Assembly: GCF_009377185.1 (NCBI RefSeq)
Contig: NZ_VJZC01000005.1
Coordinates: 1 to 64,000 of the forward strand
Reading direction: 5' to 3'
Source of the DNA: Streptomyces spongiae
Lineage (GTDB): Bacteria; Actinomycetota; Actinomycetes; Streptomycetales; Streptomycetaceae
DNA length: 64,000 nt
In this document: in pieces, positions 1-8,836 of the stretch
How positions within the stretch are numbered: the first letter of the stretch is position 1
Layout: each line of letters begins with the position of its first letter
The notes under the pieces: generated by a model
The model's input: the letters and a program-made list of their open reading frames with translations, nothing else
Told to the model about the DNA's origin: nothing
Database searches by the model: none
Program-made: the position numbers and the translations under genes

Positions 1-81
1 GCCCACCGCCGGAGCCTGCCACTCCAGCACTCGCTGACGACGTTGCCGCCGCCCCGCAACAGAACAGAACGGAAGACATCC

Positions 82-3000
82 ATGACGAACCAGTCCGTGT
101 CCGACCTCGTGCCCATCCCCGAGCGCCCCGCCCTTCCGCTGATCGGACACGCCCTGGATGTGCCCAGTGGATTCGACGGCCTTCTGTATCTGATGAAGGA
201 GGCGAAGGAGCTCGGCCCGCTGTTCAAACTCAAGGCCTTCGGCACCGAGATGACCTTCGTCCACGGGATGGACCTGGTGGACGAGATCAGCGACCAGTCA
301 CGGTTCCGCAAGAACCTCCATCCGGACCTGCTGAGTCTTCGTGCGATGGGCCGCGACGGGCTCTTCACGGCCCACAACGACGAGCCGAACTGGCGCAAGG
401 CGCACGACGTCCTGATGCCGGCCTTCTCGCTGGGGGCGATGCGTGACTACCACGGGACGATGCTCAAGGTCGCCCGGGACCTGATCGCCAGGTGGGACGG
501 GGTGGCGGGTGACGGCTCCGTCGATGTCGCCGCCGACATGACGCGGCTGACGTTCGACACGATCGGGCTGTGCGGTTTCGAGTACGACTTCGAGTCGTTG
601 CGCGGTGATGAACTGCACCCCTTCGTCGTGGCGCTGGCCCGGGCCATGATGTACGTCCAGATCAAGAACGAGTCCATCCCGGGCACCGAGATCTTCCGCT
701 GGAAGCAGAAGGAGCAGTTCGAGGAGGACGTCGCCCTCATGAACGAGCTGGTCGACGACGTCATCGCGCGACGCAAGGCGTCCGGCGACACGAGCACGGC
801 CGATCTGCTCGGGCGGATGCTGCACGTCCGTGACGAGGAGACGGGGGAGCCGCTCGACGACCTCAACATCCGCTACCAGGTGATCACCTTCCTGGTCGCC
901 GGGCACGAGACGACGAGCGGGCTGCTGTCCTTCGCCCTGTACTACCTGACGAAGCATCCGGAGATTCTGGCGCGGGCCCAGGCGGAGGTGGACGCGCTAT
1001 GGGGCGACACCGACGAACTGGACCCCCAGTACGCCGACATAGGAAAGCTCCAGTACATCCGCCAGATCCTCAACGAGACGCTGAGGCTGTGGCCGACGGC
1101 CCCCGGATTCGCGCGGGAGGCACTGGAGGACACCGTCATCGGCGGCAAGTACGCCGTCCGCAAGGGCGAGACGCTGATGGTCACCATTCCCGCCCTGCAC
1201 CGTGAGCCGGCCTGGGGTGACAACGTCGAACTCTTCGACCCCGAGCGCTTCACGCCCGAGCGGGAGGCCGCACGGCCGGCGCAGGCGTTCAAGCCGTTCG
1301 GCACCGGCGACCGGGCCTGCATCGGCCGCCAGTTCGCGCTCCACGAGGCGACGCTGGTCCTGGCCATGCTGGTGCACCGCTACCGGTTCATCGACCACAC
1401 CGCCTACGAGCTGAAGGTCACCCAGGGTCTGACGATCAAGCCGGAGGACTTCACCCTCAAGCTGGTGCGGCGCCAGACCGACGAGCGCCGCACCCCGGTG
1501 ACCGTGGCCGAGGCTCACGCGGAGCGCGGTGAGCCACAGACGAGCGGAACGCGCGCGGCGGGCACCGGACTGCGGGTCCTGCACGGTTCGAACCTGGGTA
1601 CGTGCGTGGGAATCGCGCAGGATCTCGCCGGAGAGGCCGACGAGTACGGCTTCAGCGCCTCCGCAGCCCCGCTGAACGACGCGGCGGGCCGGCTGGCCGA
1701 CGAGGAGGGCCCGGTGGTGATCGTGGCCGCTTCCTACAACGGCCGGCCCACCGACGACGCCGACCGGTTCGTCTCCTGGTTGGAGGAGCTTGAGCCGGGG
1801 TCCCTCGACGGTCTGTCCTACGCGGTGCTCGGTGTCGGTGACCGCAACTGGGCGGCCACCTACCAGCGCATCCCCACCCTGATCGACGAGCGCCTGGCCG
1901 CCGCCGGCGCCACCCGCCTGGTGGAGCGGGCCGCAGCGGACGCCTCCGGGGACTTCGGTGGCGCCGTCGACCGCTTCACCAGCCGGCTGTGGACGACGCT
2001 GCTCGCGGAGTACGGCAGCGCCGAGGCGTCCGACACGACACAGCGGCCGGCCGAGGCGACCGACAGCGACCAGGGGCTGTACGAGCTCCAGGAGGCGACC
2101 GACTCCGTCACCGGTGAGCTGGCCGCCCGCCACGGCGTACAGCCCATGGAGGTGCTGGACGCGTACGAACTCGTCGACATGGACGACCCGCTGGGCCGCT
2201 CCAAGCGCTTCCTGAAGCTCCGTCTTCCCGACGGGGTGACCTACCGGACCGGCGACCACTTCGCCGTCCTGCCCCAGAACCCCGACGCCCTCGTGCAGCG
2301 TGTCACCGACCGTTTCGGCCTCGACCTCGACCGCACCGTACGGCTCCGTGCCCGTCGTCGCAGCCGCAACGCCCTCCCGGTCGACCGTCCCCTGACCCTG
2401 CGCCGCCTGCTCACCGACTTCGTCGAACTGCAGGACCCCGCCACACAGGAGCAGGTCGCCGTCCTGGCCGAGCACACCACCTGCCCGCCCGAGAAGAAGC
2501 CGCTGACCGAACTCGCCACCGCCGACGCGGACACGTTCCACGAGCAGGTCACGGCCGTCGGCCGCAGCGTGCTGGACCTCGTCGAGCGCTATGCGGCGTG
2601 TGAGGTGCCCTTCGAGCGCTTCCTGGAACTCCTTCCGGTGCTGCGCTCCCGCCACTACTCCATCTCCTCCTCCGCCGAGGCGTCCCCCGGTGAGGTCGAC
2701 CTCATGGTCTCCCTGCTGGCGCAGCCCCATCGCGGCGGCGAGGGCACCTTCACCGGCATCGCCTCCCACTATCTGCAGACCATCACCGCCGGGGACACCA
2801 TCCAGGCCCGAGTGCTGCCCTGCCGGGAGGACTTCCGCCTCCCCGAGGACAGCACCGCCCCTGTCATCCTCGTCAGCGCAGGAACCGGACTCGCACCCTT
2901 CCGCGGTGCCGTCCTCGACCGGGTCCACCGGAAGATCACCACCGGCACGGCGCTGGTCTACTTCGGCTGCGACCACCCCGAGGTCGACTACCTGCACCGC

Positions 3001-3309
3001 GACGAACTGGAAGCCGCCGAACGCGCCGGGGCCGTCCAGCTCCGCCCCGCGTTCATGCACGCGCCCGAGAACGGCCGGCGCTTCGTCCAGGACCGCATCC
3101 TGAACGACACCCAGGAGGTCTGGGACGCCATCGAAGCGGGGGGCCGCGTCTACATCTGCGGTGACGGACGCCGCATGGCCCCCGCGGTCCGCGAGGCCTT
3201 CAAGACCATCTACTGCGACAAGACGGGCTCCTCCTACGAGAAGGCCACCACCTGGCTGGAGGCCCTGGTGGAGTCCGGCCACTACAACGAGGACGTCTGG
3301 GCGGGCTGA
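82..3309 (+). CDS. Self-sufficient cytochrome P450 / NADPH-P450 reductase fusion (CYP102, P450-BM3 type)
   Basis: This is a cytosolic fatty-acid-type monooxygenase that carries its own electron-transfer chain, 1075 aa against about 1048 for P450-BM3. The P450 domain (about 1-465) has the I-helix oxygen motif AGHETT at about 273, the K-helix ETLR at 332-335 and the haem loop PFGTGDRACIGR with ligand Cys413. A flavodoxin-like FMN domain starts near residue 500 (LHGSNLGT). The FAD/NADPH domain has the FAD motif RHYSISSS at about 857, and the C terminus ends DVWAG as in BM3. The ATG at 82 is chosen because a GGAAG box precedes it and the protein then aligns with BM3; an in-frame ATG at 43 would add 13 unrelated residues. 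By family it hydroxylates or epoxidises fatty acids subterminally. The MFS gene downstream may export a product or an inducer; that is inference. Confidence 0.96.
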   Translation: MTNQSVSDLVPIPERPALPLIGHALDVPSGFDGLLYLMKEAKELGPLFKLKAFGTEMTFVHGMDLVDEISDQSRFRKNLHPDLLSLRAMGRDGLFTAHNDEPNWRKAHDVLMPAFSLGAMRDYHGTMLKVARDLIARWDGVAGDGSVDVAADMTRLTFDTIGLCGFEYDFESLRGDELHPFVVALARAMMYVQIKNESIPGTEIFRWKQKEQFEEDVALMNELVDDVIARRKASGDTSTADLLGRMLHVRDEETGEPLDDLNIRYQVITFLVAGHETTSGLLSFALYYLTKHPEILARAQAEVDALWGDTDELDPQYADIGKLQYIRQILNETLRLWPTAPGFAREALEDTVIGGKYAVRKGETLMVTIPALHREPAWGDNVELFDPERFTPEREAARPAQAFKPFGTGDRACIGRQFALHEATLVLAMLVHRYRFIDHTAYELKVTQGLTIKPEDFTLKLVRRQTDERRTPVTVAEAHAERGEPQTSGTRAAGTGLRVLHGSNLGTCVGIAQDLAGEADEYGFSASAAPLNDAAGRLADEEGPVVIVAASYNGRPTDDADRFVSWLEELEPGSLDGLSYAVLGVGDRNWAATYQRIPTLIDERLAAAGATRLVERAAADASGDFGGAVDRFTSRLWTTLLAEYGSAEASDTTQRPAEATDSDQGLYELQEATDSVTGELAARHGVQPMEVLDAYELVDMDDPLGRSKRFLKLRLPDGVTYRTGDHFAVLPQNPDALVQRVTDRFGLDLDRTVRLRARRRSRNALPVDRPLTLRRLLTDFVELQDPATQEQVAVLAEHTTCPPEKKPLTELATADADTFHEQVTAVGRSVLDLVERYAACEVPFERFLELLPVLRSRHYSISSSAEASPGEVDLMVSLLAQPHRGGEGTFTGIASHYLQTITAGDTIQARVLPCREDFRLPEDSTAPVILVSAGTGLAPFRGAVLDRVHRKITTGTALVYFGCDHPEVDYLHRDELEAAERAGAVQLRPAFMHAPENGRRFVQDRILNDTQEVWDAIEAGGRVYICGDGRRMAPAVREAFKTIYCDKTGSSYEKATTWLEALVESGHYNEDVWAG

Positions 3310-3328
3310 CGCCACCGTCAGCCTCCGA

Positions 3329-3364
3329 CCGGGTGGGTCATGGCCGGGGCCATGACCCACCCGG
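3329..3364 (+). terminator. Strong hairpin after the CYP102 gene
   Basis: A perfect inverted repeat has arms at 3331-3345 and 3348-3362 (GGGTGGGTCATGGCC and its complement), extendable to 17 bp at 3329-3364, with almost no loop. It starts 20 bases after the CYP102 stop. There is no clear U-tract, which is usual for Streptomyces terminators. It separates the P450 fusion from the MFS gene, so the two probably have separate transcripts. Confidence 0.8.
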
Positions 3365-3470
3365 GTCCATCCCTCCCATCTGCCTACGAGGTCCCCATGG
3401 TCGTCAGGACGAGTGTGCGCTTCCAAGAACGAGCCCAGTCACCGCGAGAGAACTCCGATCGGAGGGGCAG

Positions 3471-4664
3471 GTGACGAAGCACCGCAGTTCGTCCCTGACG
3501 TTCGGCGTACTCGTAGCCCTGGTGACGGGGGTGTCGCTGGGCTATGCCGGAGCCAATGTGATGCCGGTGTTCGTGGAGGACATCGCGTCACGCTTCAGGA
3601 TGTCCGATTCCGAGTCCGGTCTCGTCGCCGCCTCGCAGCTTCTGGCGACCGCGGTGGTGACCCTGGCCATGGCCGAGCGGGCCACCCGGCCGGGGCGGGT
3701 GAAATCGGCGCGCCTCGGCCTCCTGGTGGCGGTGGTCGGTTTCGTGGGAGCCACCTTCGTCTCCGACCCGGTGAGCCTCATCGTGGCCAACCTGGTCATC
3801 GGTGTCGGACTGGGCATGGTCTACGCCATGGCGACGGCCGCCCTCGCCTCGACCGACAACCCGGACAGGGCATCCACCCTCACCGTCGTGGGAACGGTCT
3901 GCGCCACGGCCTTGCTGCTCGTGGCCGTCCCCGCCGCCAACCAGAACCTCACCGAGGGGTTCGGCTGCCTGGTGATGGGGGTGGCCTGCCTGATCGGTTG
4001 GCCATTGGTGGGACGACTGCCCGACGCCTCACCGCCCCAGGTCACCGAGGTGGTCCAGGAGAAGAAGACCGGGACGGCCCCCCGGCCTTCCGCCGTGCTG
4101 CTGACGGGGATGGCGCTGCTGTGGGCAGTGACCCTGGGAGCATGGTCGTACGCCTCCGTCCTCGGGCACGAACACACCGGTATGTCCTCCTCGGACCTCT
4201 CGATCGTCCTCGCCGTCTCCAGCGTGGCGGCACTCGTCGGCGCCGTGGTGGGCCCGTACGTCGCTCAACGTCTCGGGCGGATGCGGTCGTTGGCCGGGTT
4301 CGTCGTGGTCCAGGCCGTGAGCATGGCGCTCCTCGTCACCACCCACTCGTCCCCGCTGTTCATCGTCATGTCCGTCGTCTGGCAGGCCACCCAACTCGCC
4401 GTGCTCATACAGACACTCGGGGCCGCCGCCGTTCTCGACTCCACCGGACGACTGGTGGCCTCCCTCAGCGGAGCCAGCGCGCTGGGAGTCGGCTTCGGGC
4501 CTCTCCTGGTGGGGACGTTCCTCGACACCCTGGGAATCACCGTGCTCGGCGTTCTCCTCGGAATGGGCACCTTCGTGGCCTCGCTGCCCATTCTGAAGAT
4601 GACGGTTTCGGCGAGCGAGAGCATCCCGGCCGCAGAGCGGGATGAGGCTCCGTCCGTTCAGTGA
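3471..4664 (+). CDS. MFS transporter
   Basis: This is a membrane transporter of 397 aa with about twelve hydrophobic segments spread along its length and short polar loops (for example the RPGRVKS loop after helix 2). It belongs to the Major Facilitator Superfamily; the substrate cannot be read from the sequence. The GTG at 3471 is chosen because GGAGGGG lies four bases upstream and the first helix begins about ten residues later. The frame stays open upstream to 3333, but that part reads through the hairpin after the P450 gene and is not membrane-like. It lies between a P450 fusion and the EBO-type genes, so a link to either is possible but unproven. Confidence 0.85.
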   Translation: MTKHRSSSLTFGVLVALVTGVSLGYAGANVMPVFVEDIASRFRMSDSESGLVAASQLLATAVVTLAMAERATRPGRVKSARLGLLVAVVGFVGATFVSDPVSLIVANLVIGVGLGMVYAMATAALASTDNPDRASTLTVVGTVCATALLLVAVPAANQNLTEGFGCLVMGVACLIGWPLVGRLPDASPPQVTEVVQEKKTGTAPRPSAVLLTGMALLWAVTLGAWSYASVLGHEHTGMSSSDLSIVLAVSSVAALVGAVVGPYVAQRLGRMRSLAGFVVVQAVSMALLVTTHSSPLFIVMSVVWQATQLAVLIQTLGAAAVLDSTGRLVASLSGASALGVGFGPLLVGTFLDTLGITVLGVLLGMGTFVASLPILKMTVSASESIPAAERDEAPSVQ

Positions 4665-4743
4665 TCCGGCCTCGATGAACACACACCCATGTCTCGCCCC
4701 CTCGCACGCGGCCCGGGCCGGCGACAGGACAGGAGCAACGAAC

Positions 4744-4839
4744 ATGAACTCCAGTGCGGCGAACCGCACAGCATCTCGACAGTCTCGTGCCCCCCAGTCG
4801 AAAGCACCCCTGACCGCACGACGGACGCCGCTCCGGTGA
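4744..4839 (+). CDS. Possible 31-codon leader peptide
   Basis: A short frame starts at ATG 4744 behind AGGAGC (4730-4735) and stops at TGA 4837-4839. That stop overlaps a GTG codon (4836-4838) in the frame of the next gene, giving a GTGA stop-start overlap. The peptide is rich in Ser, Ala and Arg and resembles nothing I know. It may serve only to couple ribosomes into the isomerase gene, whose own GTG has no good ribosome binding site. Alternatively it is the true old N terminus of that gene, separated by a frameshift. Confidence 0.25.
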   Translation: MNSSAANRTASRQSRAPQSKAPLTARRTPLR

Positions 4840-5753
4840 CCGGCATCGTAGAGGCCCCGGGCCATGGGGGTGATGGGCAGGACTCCGGCCCCCGTCCCTC
4901 GGCCGCACCTCTCCGCTTCGGCTACGGCACCAACGGGTTCACCGATCACCGTCTCGAAGACGTGGTCTGGGTCCTGGCCGACCTCGGCTACGACGGCCTG
5001 GCCCTCACCCTGGACCAGGGCCACCTCGACCCCTACTCGGACGCTCTTCCCCGACGGGTGTCCCACATAGCCAGGTTGCTCAACGCGGCGGGAATGACCG
5101 TGACGATCGAGACCGGGGCCCCCTACCTCCTCGATCCCTGGCGCCCCCACCATCCCAACCTCATGTCGGAGGCGCGGGAGGATCGCGAGGTCCGTATCGA
5201 CCTGCTGCGCAGAGCGTCCTGGATCGCCCAGGAGCTGGGCTCGCCGACGGTCCAACTCGCCAGTGGCCCGGCCCCGGCGGGGCTGGACGAGGAGATTGCC
5301 TGGAGACGACTGGCGGCCGGCTGCGAGACCGTCCTGGAACACGCCGCACCACGCGGGATCACCCTGGGCTTCGAGCCCGAACCGGACACGTTCGTCGACA
5401 CCGTCACCCGCTGTCTCCGGCTCCGTGACCTGCTGGGCGGACACGAACGCTTCGCCATCACCTTCGACGTCGGTCACGCGCACTGTGTGGAGGACGCTCC
5501 GGTCCTGGACTGTCTTCGGCTCGCCGAACCGCACTTGGTCAACGTGCGGATCGAGGACATGGTGCGTGGCGTCCACCGCCACCTCGAATTCGGGCTGGGC
5601 GAGATCGACTTCCCGCCTCTCCTGGCCGAACTGGCCGCCATGGGGCATCAGGGTCTGGTCTCGGTGGAGATCCAGGAGGGTTCCGCGGCCGCCCCCGATG
5701 TCGCCCGTCGCTGCCTGGATTTCCTGCGGTCTTCACTGACCAACGGCACCTGA
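4836..5753 (+). CDS. Sugar-phosphate isomerase/epimerase family TIM-barrel protein of an EBO-type set
   Basis: The protein is 305 aa from GTG 4836 and has the xylose-isomerase-like TIM-barrel fold. The barrel starts at the RFGYGTNGF strand. Likely metal ligands are the Glu of GFEPEPD, the Asp/His of TFDVGHAH, and the Glu of the final SVEIQEG strand. The frame is open from ATG 4689, but the extra N-terminal residues look unstructured and the GTG overlaps the stop of a short upstream frame. In Streptomyces this protein commonly precedes an EboA-domain gene and a TatD hydrolase; the EBO set is linked to export or handling of prenylated or polyketide-like metabolites. Here it precedes eboA by 24 bases. 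The exact substrate is unknown. Confidence 0.75.
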   Translation: MTGIVEAPGHGGDGQDSGPRPSAAPLRFGYGTNGFTDHRLEDVVWVLADLGYDGLALTLDQGHLDPYSDALPRRVSHIARLLNAAGMTVTIETGAPYLLDPWRPHHPNLMSEAREDREVRIDLLRRASWIAQELGSPTVQLASGPAPAGLDEEIAWRRLAAGCETVLEHAAPRGITLGFEPEPDTFVDTVTRCLRLRDLLGGHERFAITFDVGHAHCVEDAPVLDCLRLAEPHLVNVRIEDMVRGVHRHLEFGLGEIDFPPLLAELAAMGHQGLVSVEIQEGSAAAPDVARRCLDFLRSSLTNGT

Positions 5754-5777
5754 GCCGACAGCACTCCTGGAGGCATC

Positions 5778-6392
5778 ATGTCGGATCCGCGCACTCCCCT
5801 CCTGCTCCCGCTGGACCCCGAACCCCGTGCCTGGGTCGCCGACACCTGCACGAGGATCGGGACGGAACCTCAGTTCATCGAGAGCGTCTTCCCCGCTGTC
5901 GGCCGCCGGTGCGGCCGGACCGCCGCCGACGACGTGCGCGCGGCCCTGCTGCTCAGCCTGCCCCAGCGGGGGCAGGACCTCGCCTCCGCGGTGACCCGGC
6001 TGTTCCGGCTGGGCGACGCCGCCGAGCAGCGCGCAGTCCTCAAGGCCCTGCCGTACCTTGAGGACGCGGACCCCTCCTTCGGCGCCCTCGGACTGGCCCT
6101 GGTCCAGGAAGCGCTGCGCAGCAACGACACCACCCTGGTCGAGGCGGCACTCGGGCCCTACGCCATCCACTTGGATCCCCACGCCTTCCGGCAGGCCGTG
6201 CTCAAGTGCCTCTTCTGTGAGATTCCGCTGACCGGTGCCCCTGGGTACCCGGACCGTGTTGACGACGAACTCCTCCGCATGCTCAACGTTTTCGCCCAGG
6301 AGAGGATCGCCGCGGGTCGCCCGGTGCCCGCCGGCATACAGCCGCTCGTACGGGACGTGCTCCAGGCATCGACCAATGAAGGAACCGTCTGA
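5778..6392 (+). CDS. eboA: EboA-domain protein
   Basis: This 204-aa soluble, Leu/Ala-rich helical protein matches EboA-domain proteins, with features such as QRGQDLASAVTRLFRLGDAAEQRAV split into helices, an RSNDTTLVEAALGPYA stretch, and a C-terminal LNVFAQERIAAGR helix. EboA has no known enzymatic activity; in the EBO cluster it is one of several proteins needed to move or modify a metabolite precursor. A GGAGG box sits just upstream of ATG 5778. Its stop TGA (6390-6392) overlaps the ATG of the broken eboB by one base. It looks intact while its two downstream partners are wrecked, so it is probably a functionless survivor or has been reused. Confidence 0.85.
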   Translation: MSDPRTPLLLPLDPEPRAWVADTCTRIGTEPQFIESVFPAVGRRCGRTAADDVRAALLLSLPQRGQDLASAVTRLFRLGDAAEQRAVLKALPYLEDADPSFGALGLALVQEALRSNDTTLVEAALGPYAIHLDPHAFRQAVLKCLFCEIPLTGAPGYPDRVDDELLRMLNVFAQERIAAGRPVPAGIQPLVRDVLQASTNEGTV

Positions 6393-6893
6393 TGCGTATC
6401 TTCGACCCTCATATCCACATGACCTCGCCACCACGAACGACTACGAGGCCATGTACACGGCGGCGTGCGCGCGGTCGTGGAACCGGCCTTCTGGCTGGGC
6501 CAGCCACGCACCACCGTCGGTTCCCACACCGCGACAAGGCGGCGGGCACCCGGCGCACGCTCGACGTGGTCCGCGAGTCCGCCATCCCCGCCGAGCGGGT
6601 CCTCGTCGACCACCTCAACGAGCTGACCGTCGACCTCGTCAAGGACAGCGGCAGTTAGATGGGCTTCTCCATCTACCCGAGGTCAACTCGGCCGCCGACC
6701 GGGGGCGCAGCGATCCGCTCACAACGCGCAGGGCCGCGGAGGCCATGCTCGCCGACGGCTTCACCGAGGACGACGTGGACCACGTGGCGCAACCCCGCCG
6801 AGTTCTACGGACAGAGCGGGCGACTCGACATCGGCTCCCTCTCACCCGACGAGACGGCGCTCTTCGAAGGAAACTCCATTCGCCGCGGTGGAG
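6392..6893 (+). pseudogene. Decayed TatD-family hydrolase (eboB-type)
   Basis: The frame opens with the metal-binding start MRIFDPHIHMTS of TatD-type hydrolases, then breaks repeatedly. The segment encoding GVRAVVEPAFWLGQPRTT is in another frame. It jumps near 6528 straight to HRDKAAGTRRTLDVV, which means a large internal deletion. A TAG at 6656-6658 sits where a Trp codon is expected before MGFSIYP. A second deletion and two frame changes separate VNSAADRGRSDPL and FTEDDVD from WRNPAEFYGQSGRLDIG. About 160 codons remain of roughly 280-300. No natural stop follows FEGNSIRRGG, so the last part reads in frame into the next fragment. The expected sequence is from my memory of intact Streptomyces homologues; the breaks are visible directly. 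Confidence 0.8.
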
Positions 6894-6916
6894 AGTTACG
6901 TCAGCGAGGAACCACC

Positions 6917-7576
6917 ATGTACCGAAGTCCAGTGGGTCTGTCCGGCGTGGGCCTCGCCACAGGCCTGCCACGCCACTCGCCGGAGGCGGCCCCTGTCGGC
7001 CACGAGTTCGACCAGGGCATCGGCCCGTACATCGACCACCTGCTCGCGGCGGGCGTGGTGGTGCTGAGCGAGTACGGGCTCGCTCCCGCACACCGACCCA
7101 TCGACATCAACCGAGCTCTGCGGCACGCGGGTTTGTTGGAGGTCTACGTCCAGGGCCGGATGGAGTACCTGAACCCGTGGACGTCCCGGGCCTTCGCCTT
7201 CGCCGACCACAGGGTCGCCCACATATACGTCCGCGACCCCGCGGACCGTGCCGGGGTGGCCGGGACGATCGCCGCTCTCGACGGAGTCGCCGAAATCCTC
7301 GACAGCGAGGATACGGCCGTATACGGCATGGACCGAGGGACGTCCGGTGATCTCGTCGCGCTCGCCGAACCCGACGCCTGGTTCACCTACTACTACTGGC
7401 TGGACGACGCCGACGCACCGGACTTCGCCCAGCACGTCCACGGCCACCGCATGCCGGGACACAGTCCGACCGGCCCTCTCCATGACCGTGCGGTACCGGC
7501 AACGAGACTGCGGACCGAGGCCCGCACGGACCACTGGACGGCGGTCGGTCCTCATCCGCTCGCAGCCCGTCCATGA
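6917..7576 (+). pseudogene. Internal fragment of an alkaline-phosphatase-family (nucleotide pyrophosphatase/phosphodiesterase) gene
   Basis: An ATG at 6917 with a GAGGA box could start a 219-aa product, but the recognisable part is only the middle of an alkaline-phosphatase superfamily protein: VVVLSEYGLAP, RPIDINRALR, HIYVRDPAD and DAWFTYYYWLDD. The N-terminal catalytic Thr/Ser region and its metal ligands are absent. The C terminus drifts out of the family after HRMPGHSP. Intact homologues are about 450 aa or more and belong to the same EBO-type neighbourhood. The upstream frame is open into the end of the broken TatD gene. I read it as a remnant, not a small enzyme. Confidence 0.7.
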
Positions 7577-7642
7577 CGGCATCGCCCCGGTTCAGTTCGA
7601 TGATCTGTCGTACGACTCGCCGCCCTCCACCGGAGAATGACC

Positions 7643-8836
7643 ATGCCCGACACTGTTCCGCCGCCTCTGCCCCTGCACCGCGGCACACTGCTAGATCCCC
7701 CCGCCGAATACGCCGAAATGCGGGAGAAGGCATCGATCCGGCGGATCACGCTGTGGCCCGGCATCACACCGTGGCTCGTCACCCGCAACGAGGACGCCCG
7801 CTTCGTCCTGGCGGATCCGCGATTCAGCAGTGAGAACTTCCGTGAGGGCTTCCCGGGACTCCAGCCGACCCCTCCGCCGCTGTCTCCGGGCCAGCTTTTC
7901 GCCATGGACCCGCCCGACCACACGAGACTGCGCCGGACACTCATCCCCGAGTTCTCGTTCCGCCGCATCGACAACCTGCGGCCGGCGATCCAGAAGCTCA
8001 CCGACCGTCTGGTCGACGATCTGCTGTGCCGGACACCGGCCACCGCCGACCTCGTGGAAACCTTCACCCTGCCCCTGCCCTTGCAGGTCATCTGTGAGCT
8101 GCTCGGAGTGCCGTACGCCGACCGGGAGTTCATCCACCGGCAGGCCGCGGCCTTCGCCACCGTCGACCAGGGGCCGGAGCGCATGCGGGCGGGATGGGCG
8201 GCGCTGTTCTCCTATCTCCTGGATCTCCTCGCCGCCAAGTCCGCGGAACCAGCGGACGATCTCCTCAGCAGGCTCGCCACGGAACGCGTCGAAGCGGGCG
8301 AACTGAGCGTGCAGGAAGCAGCGGGCCTGGCTGTGCAACTCCTCATAGCCGGCCACGAGACAACGGCGAGCATGCTGTCCCTGGGCGTGGTCACCCTGCT
8401 CGCTCATCCCGCGCAGCTCGCCGTGCTGGGCGGGGAGCCGGAAGCGGTCGCGGACGCGGTGGAGGAACTGCTGCGTCATCTCACGGTGGTCCACATCGGT
8501 CTTCGCCGCATCGCCACCGAGGACGTGGAGATCGCGGGCACGACCGTGCGGGCCGGGGAGGGTGTGATCGTGGCTCTTCAGGCGGCCAACCGGAACCCGG
8601 CCGTGTTCCCCGACCCGGACCGCTTCGACGTCACCCGGGACGCCGGCCGCCATCTTGCCTTCGGACACGGGCTGCACCACTGCGTCGGGCAGTCCCTGGC
8701 CCGCGCCGAACTACAGATCGCCCTGCCCACCCTCTTCCGCAGGCTGCCGGGTCTGCGCTTGCTGGAGAACCCCGAGGACCACGCCTTCAAGGGGCGCGCG
8801 GTTCACGGCGTCGAGCGCCTTCCCGTCGCCTGGTAG
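7643..8836 (+). CDS. Cytochrome P450 (class I, soluble)
   Basis: This 397-aa monooxygenase is of the usual bacterial size. It has the I-helix motif AGHETT at about 236-241, the K-helix ELLR and the haem loop FGHGLHHCVGQ with ligand Cys347. The second ATG (7643) is chosen because GGAG at 7632-7635 is 7 bases from it and too close to the first ATG at 7637. It needs a separate ferredoxin and ferredoxin reductase; none is adjacent, and the Rieske ferredoxin in the distant dioxygenase operon is of another type. Its last 34 bases overlap the 3' end of the convergent LuxR-type gene. The substrate is unknown. Confidence 0.93.
   Translation: MPDTVPPPLPLHRGTLLDPPAEYAEMREKASIRRITLWPGITPWLVTRNEDARFVLADPRFSSENFREGFPGLQPTPPPLSPGQLFAMDPPDHTRLRRTLIPEFSFRRIDNLRPAIQKLTDRLVDDLLCRTPATADLVETFTLPLPLQVICELLGVPYADREFIHRQAAAFATVDQGPERMRAGWAALFSYLLDLLAAKSAEPADDLLSRLATERVEAGELSVQEAAGLAVQLLIAGHETTASMLSLGVVTLLAHPAQLAVLGGEPEAVADAVEELLRHLTVVHIGLRRIATEDVEIAGTTVRAGEGVIVALQAANRNPAVFPDPDRFDVTRDAGRHLAFGHGLHHCVGQSLARAELQIALPTLFRRLPGLRLLENPEDHAFKGRAVHGVERLPVAW

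Noticed and set aside
997-3426. Long open frame of 809 codons on the - strand
   Set aside because: It is antisense to the CYP102 gene, which has full family motifs; high GC at third positions keeps the opposite strand open. No domain is seen in it.
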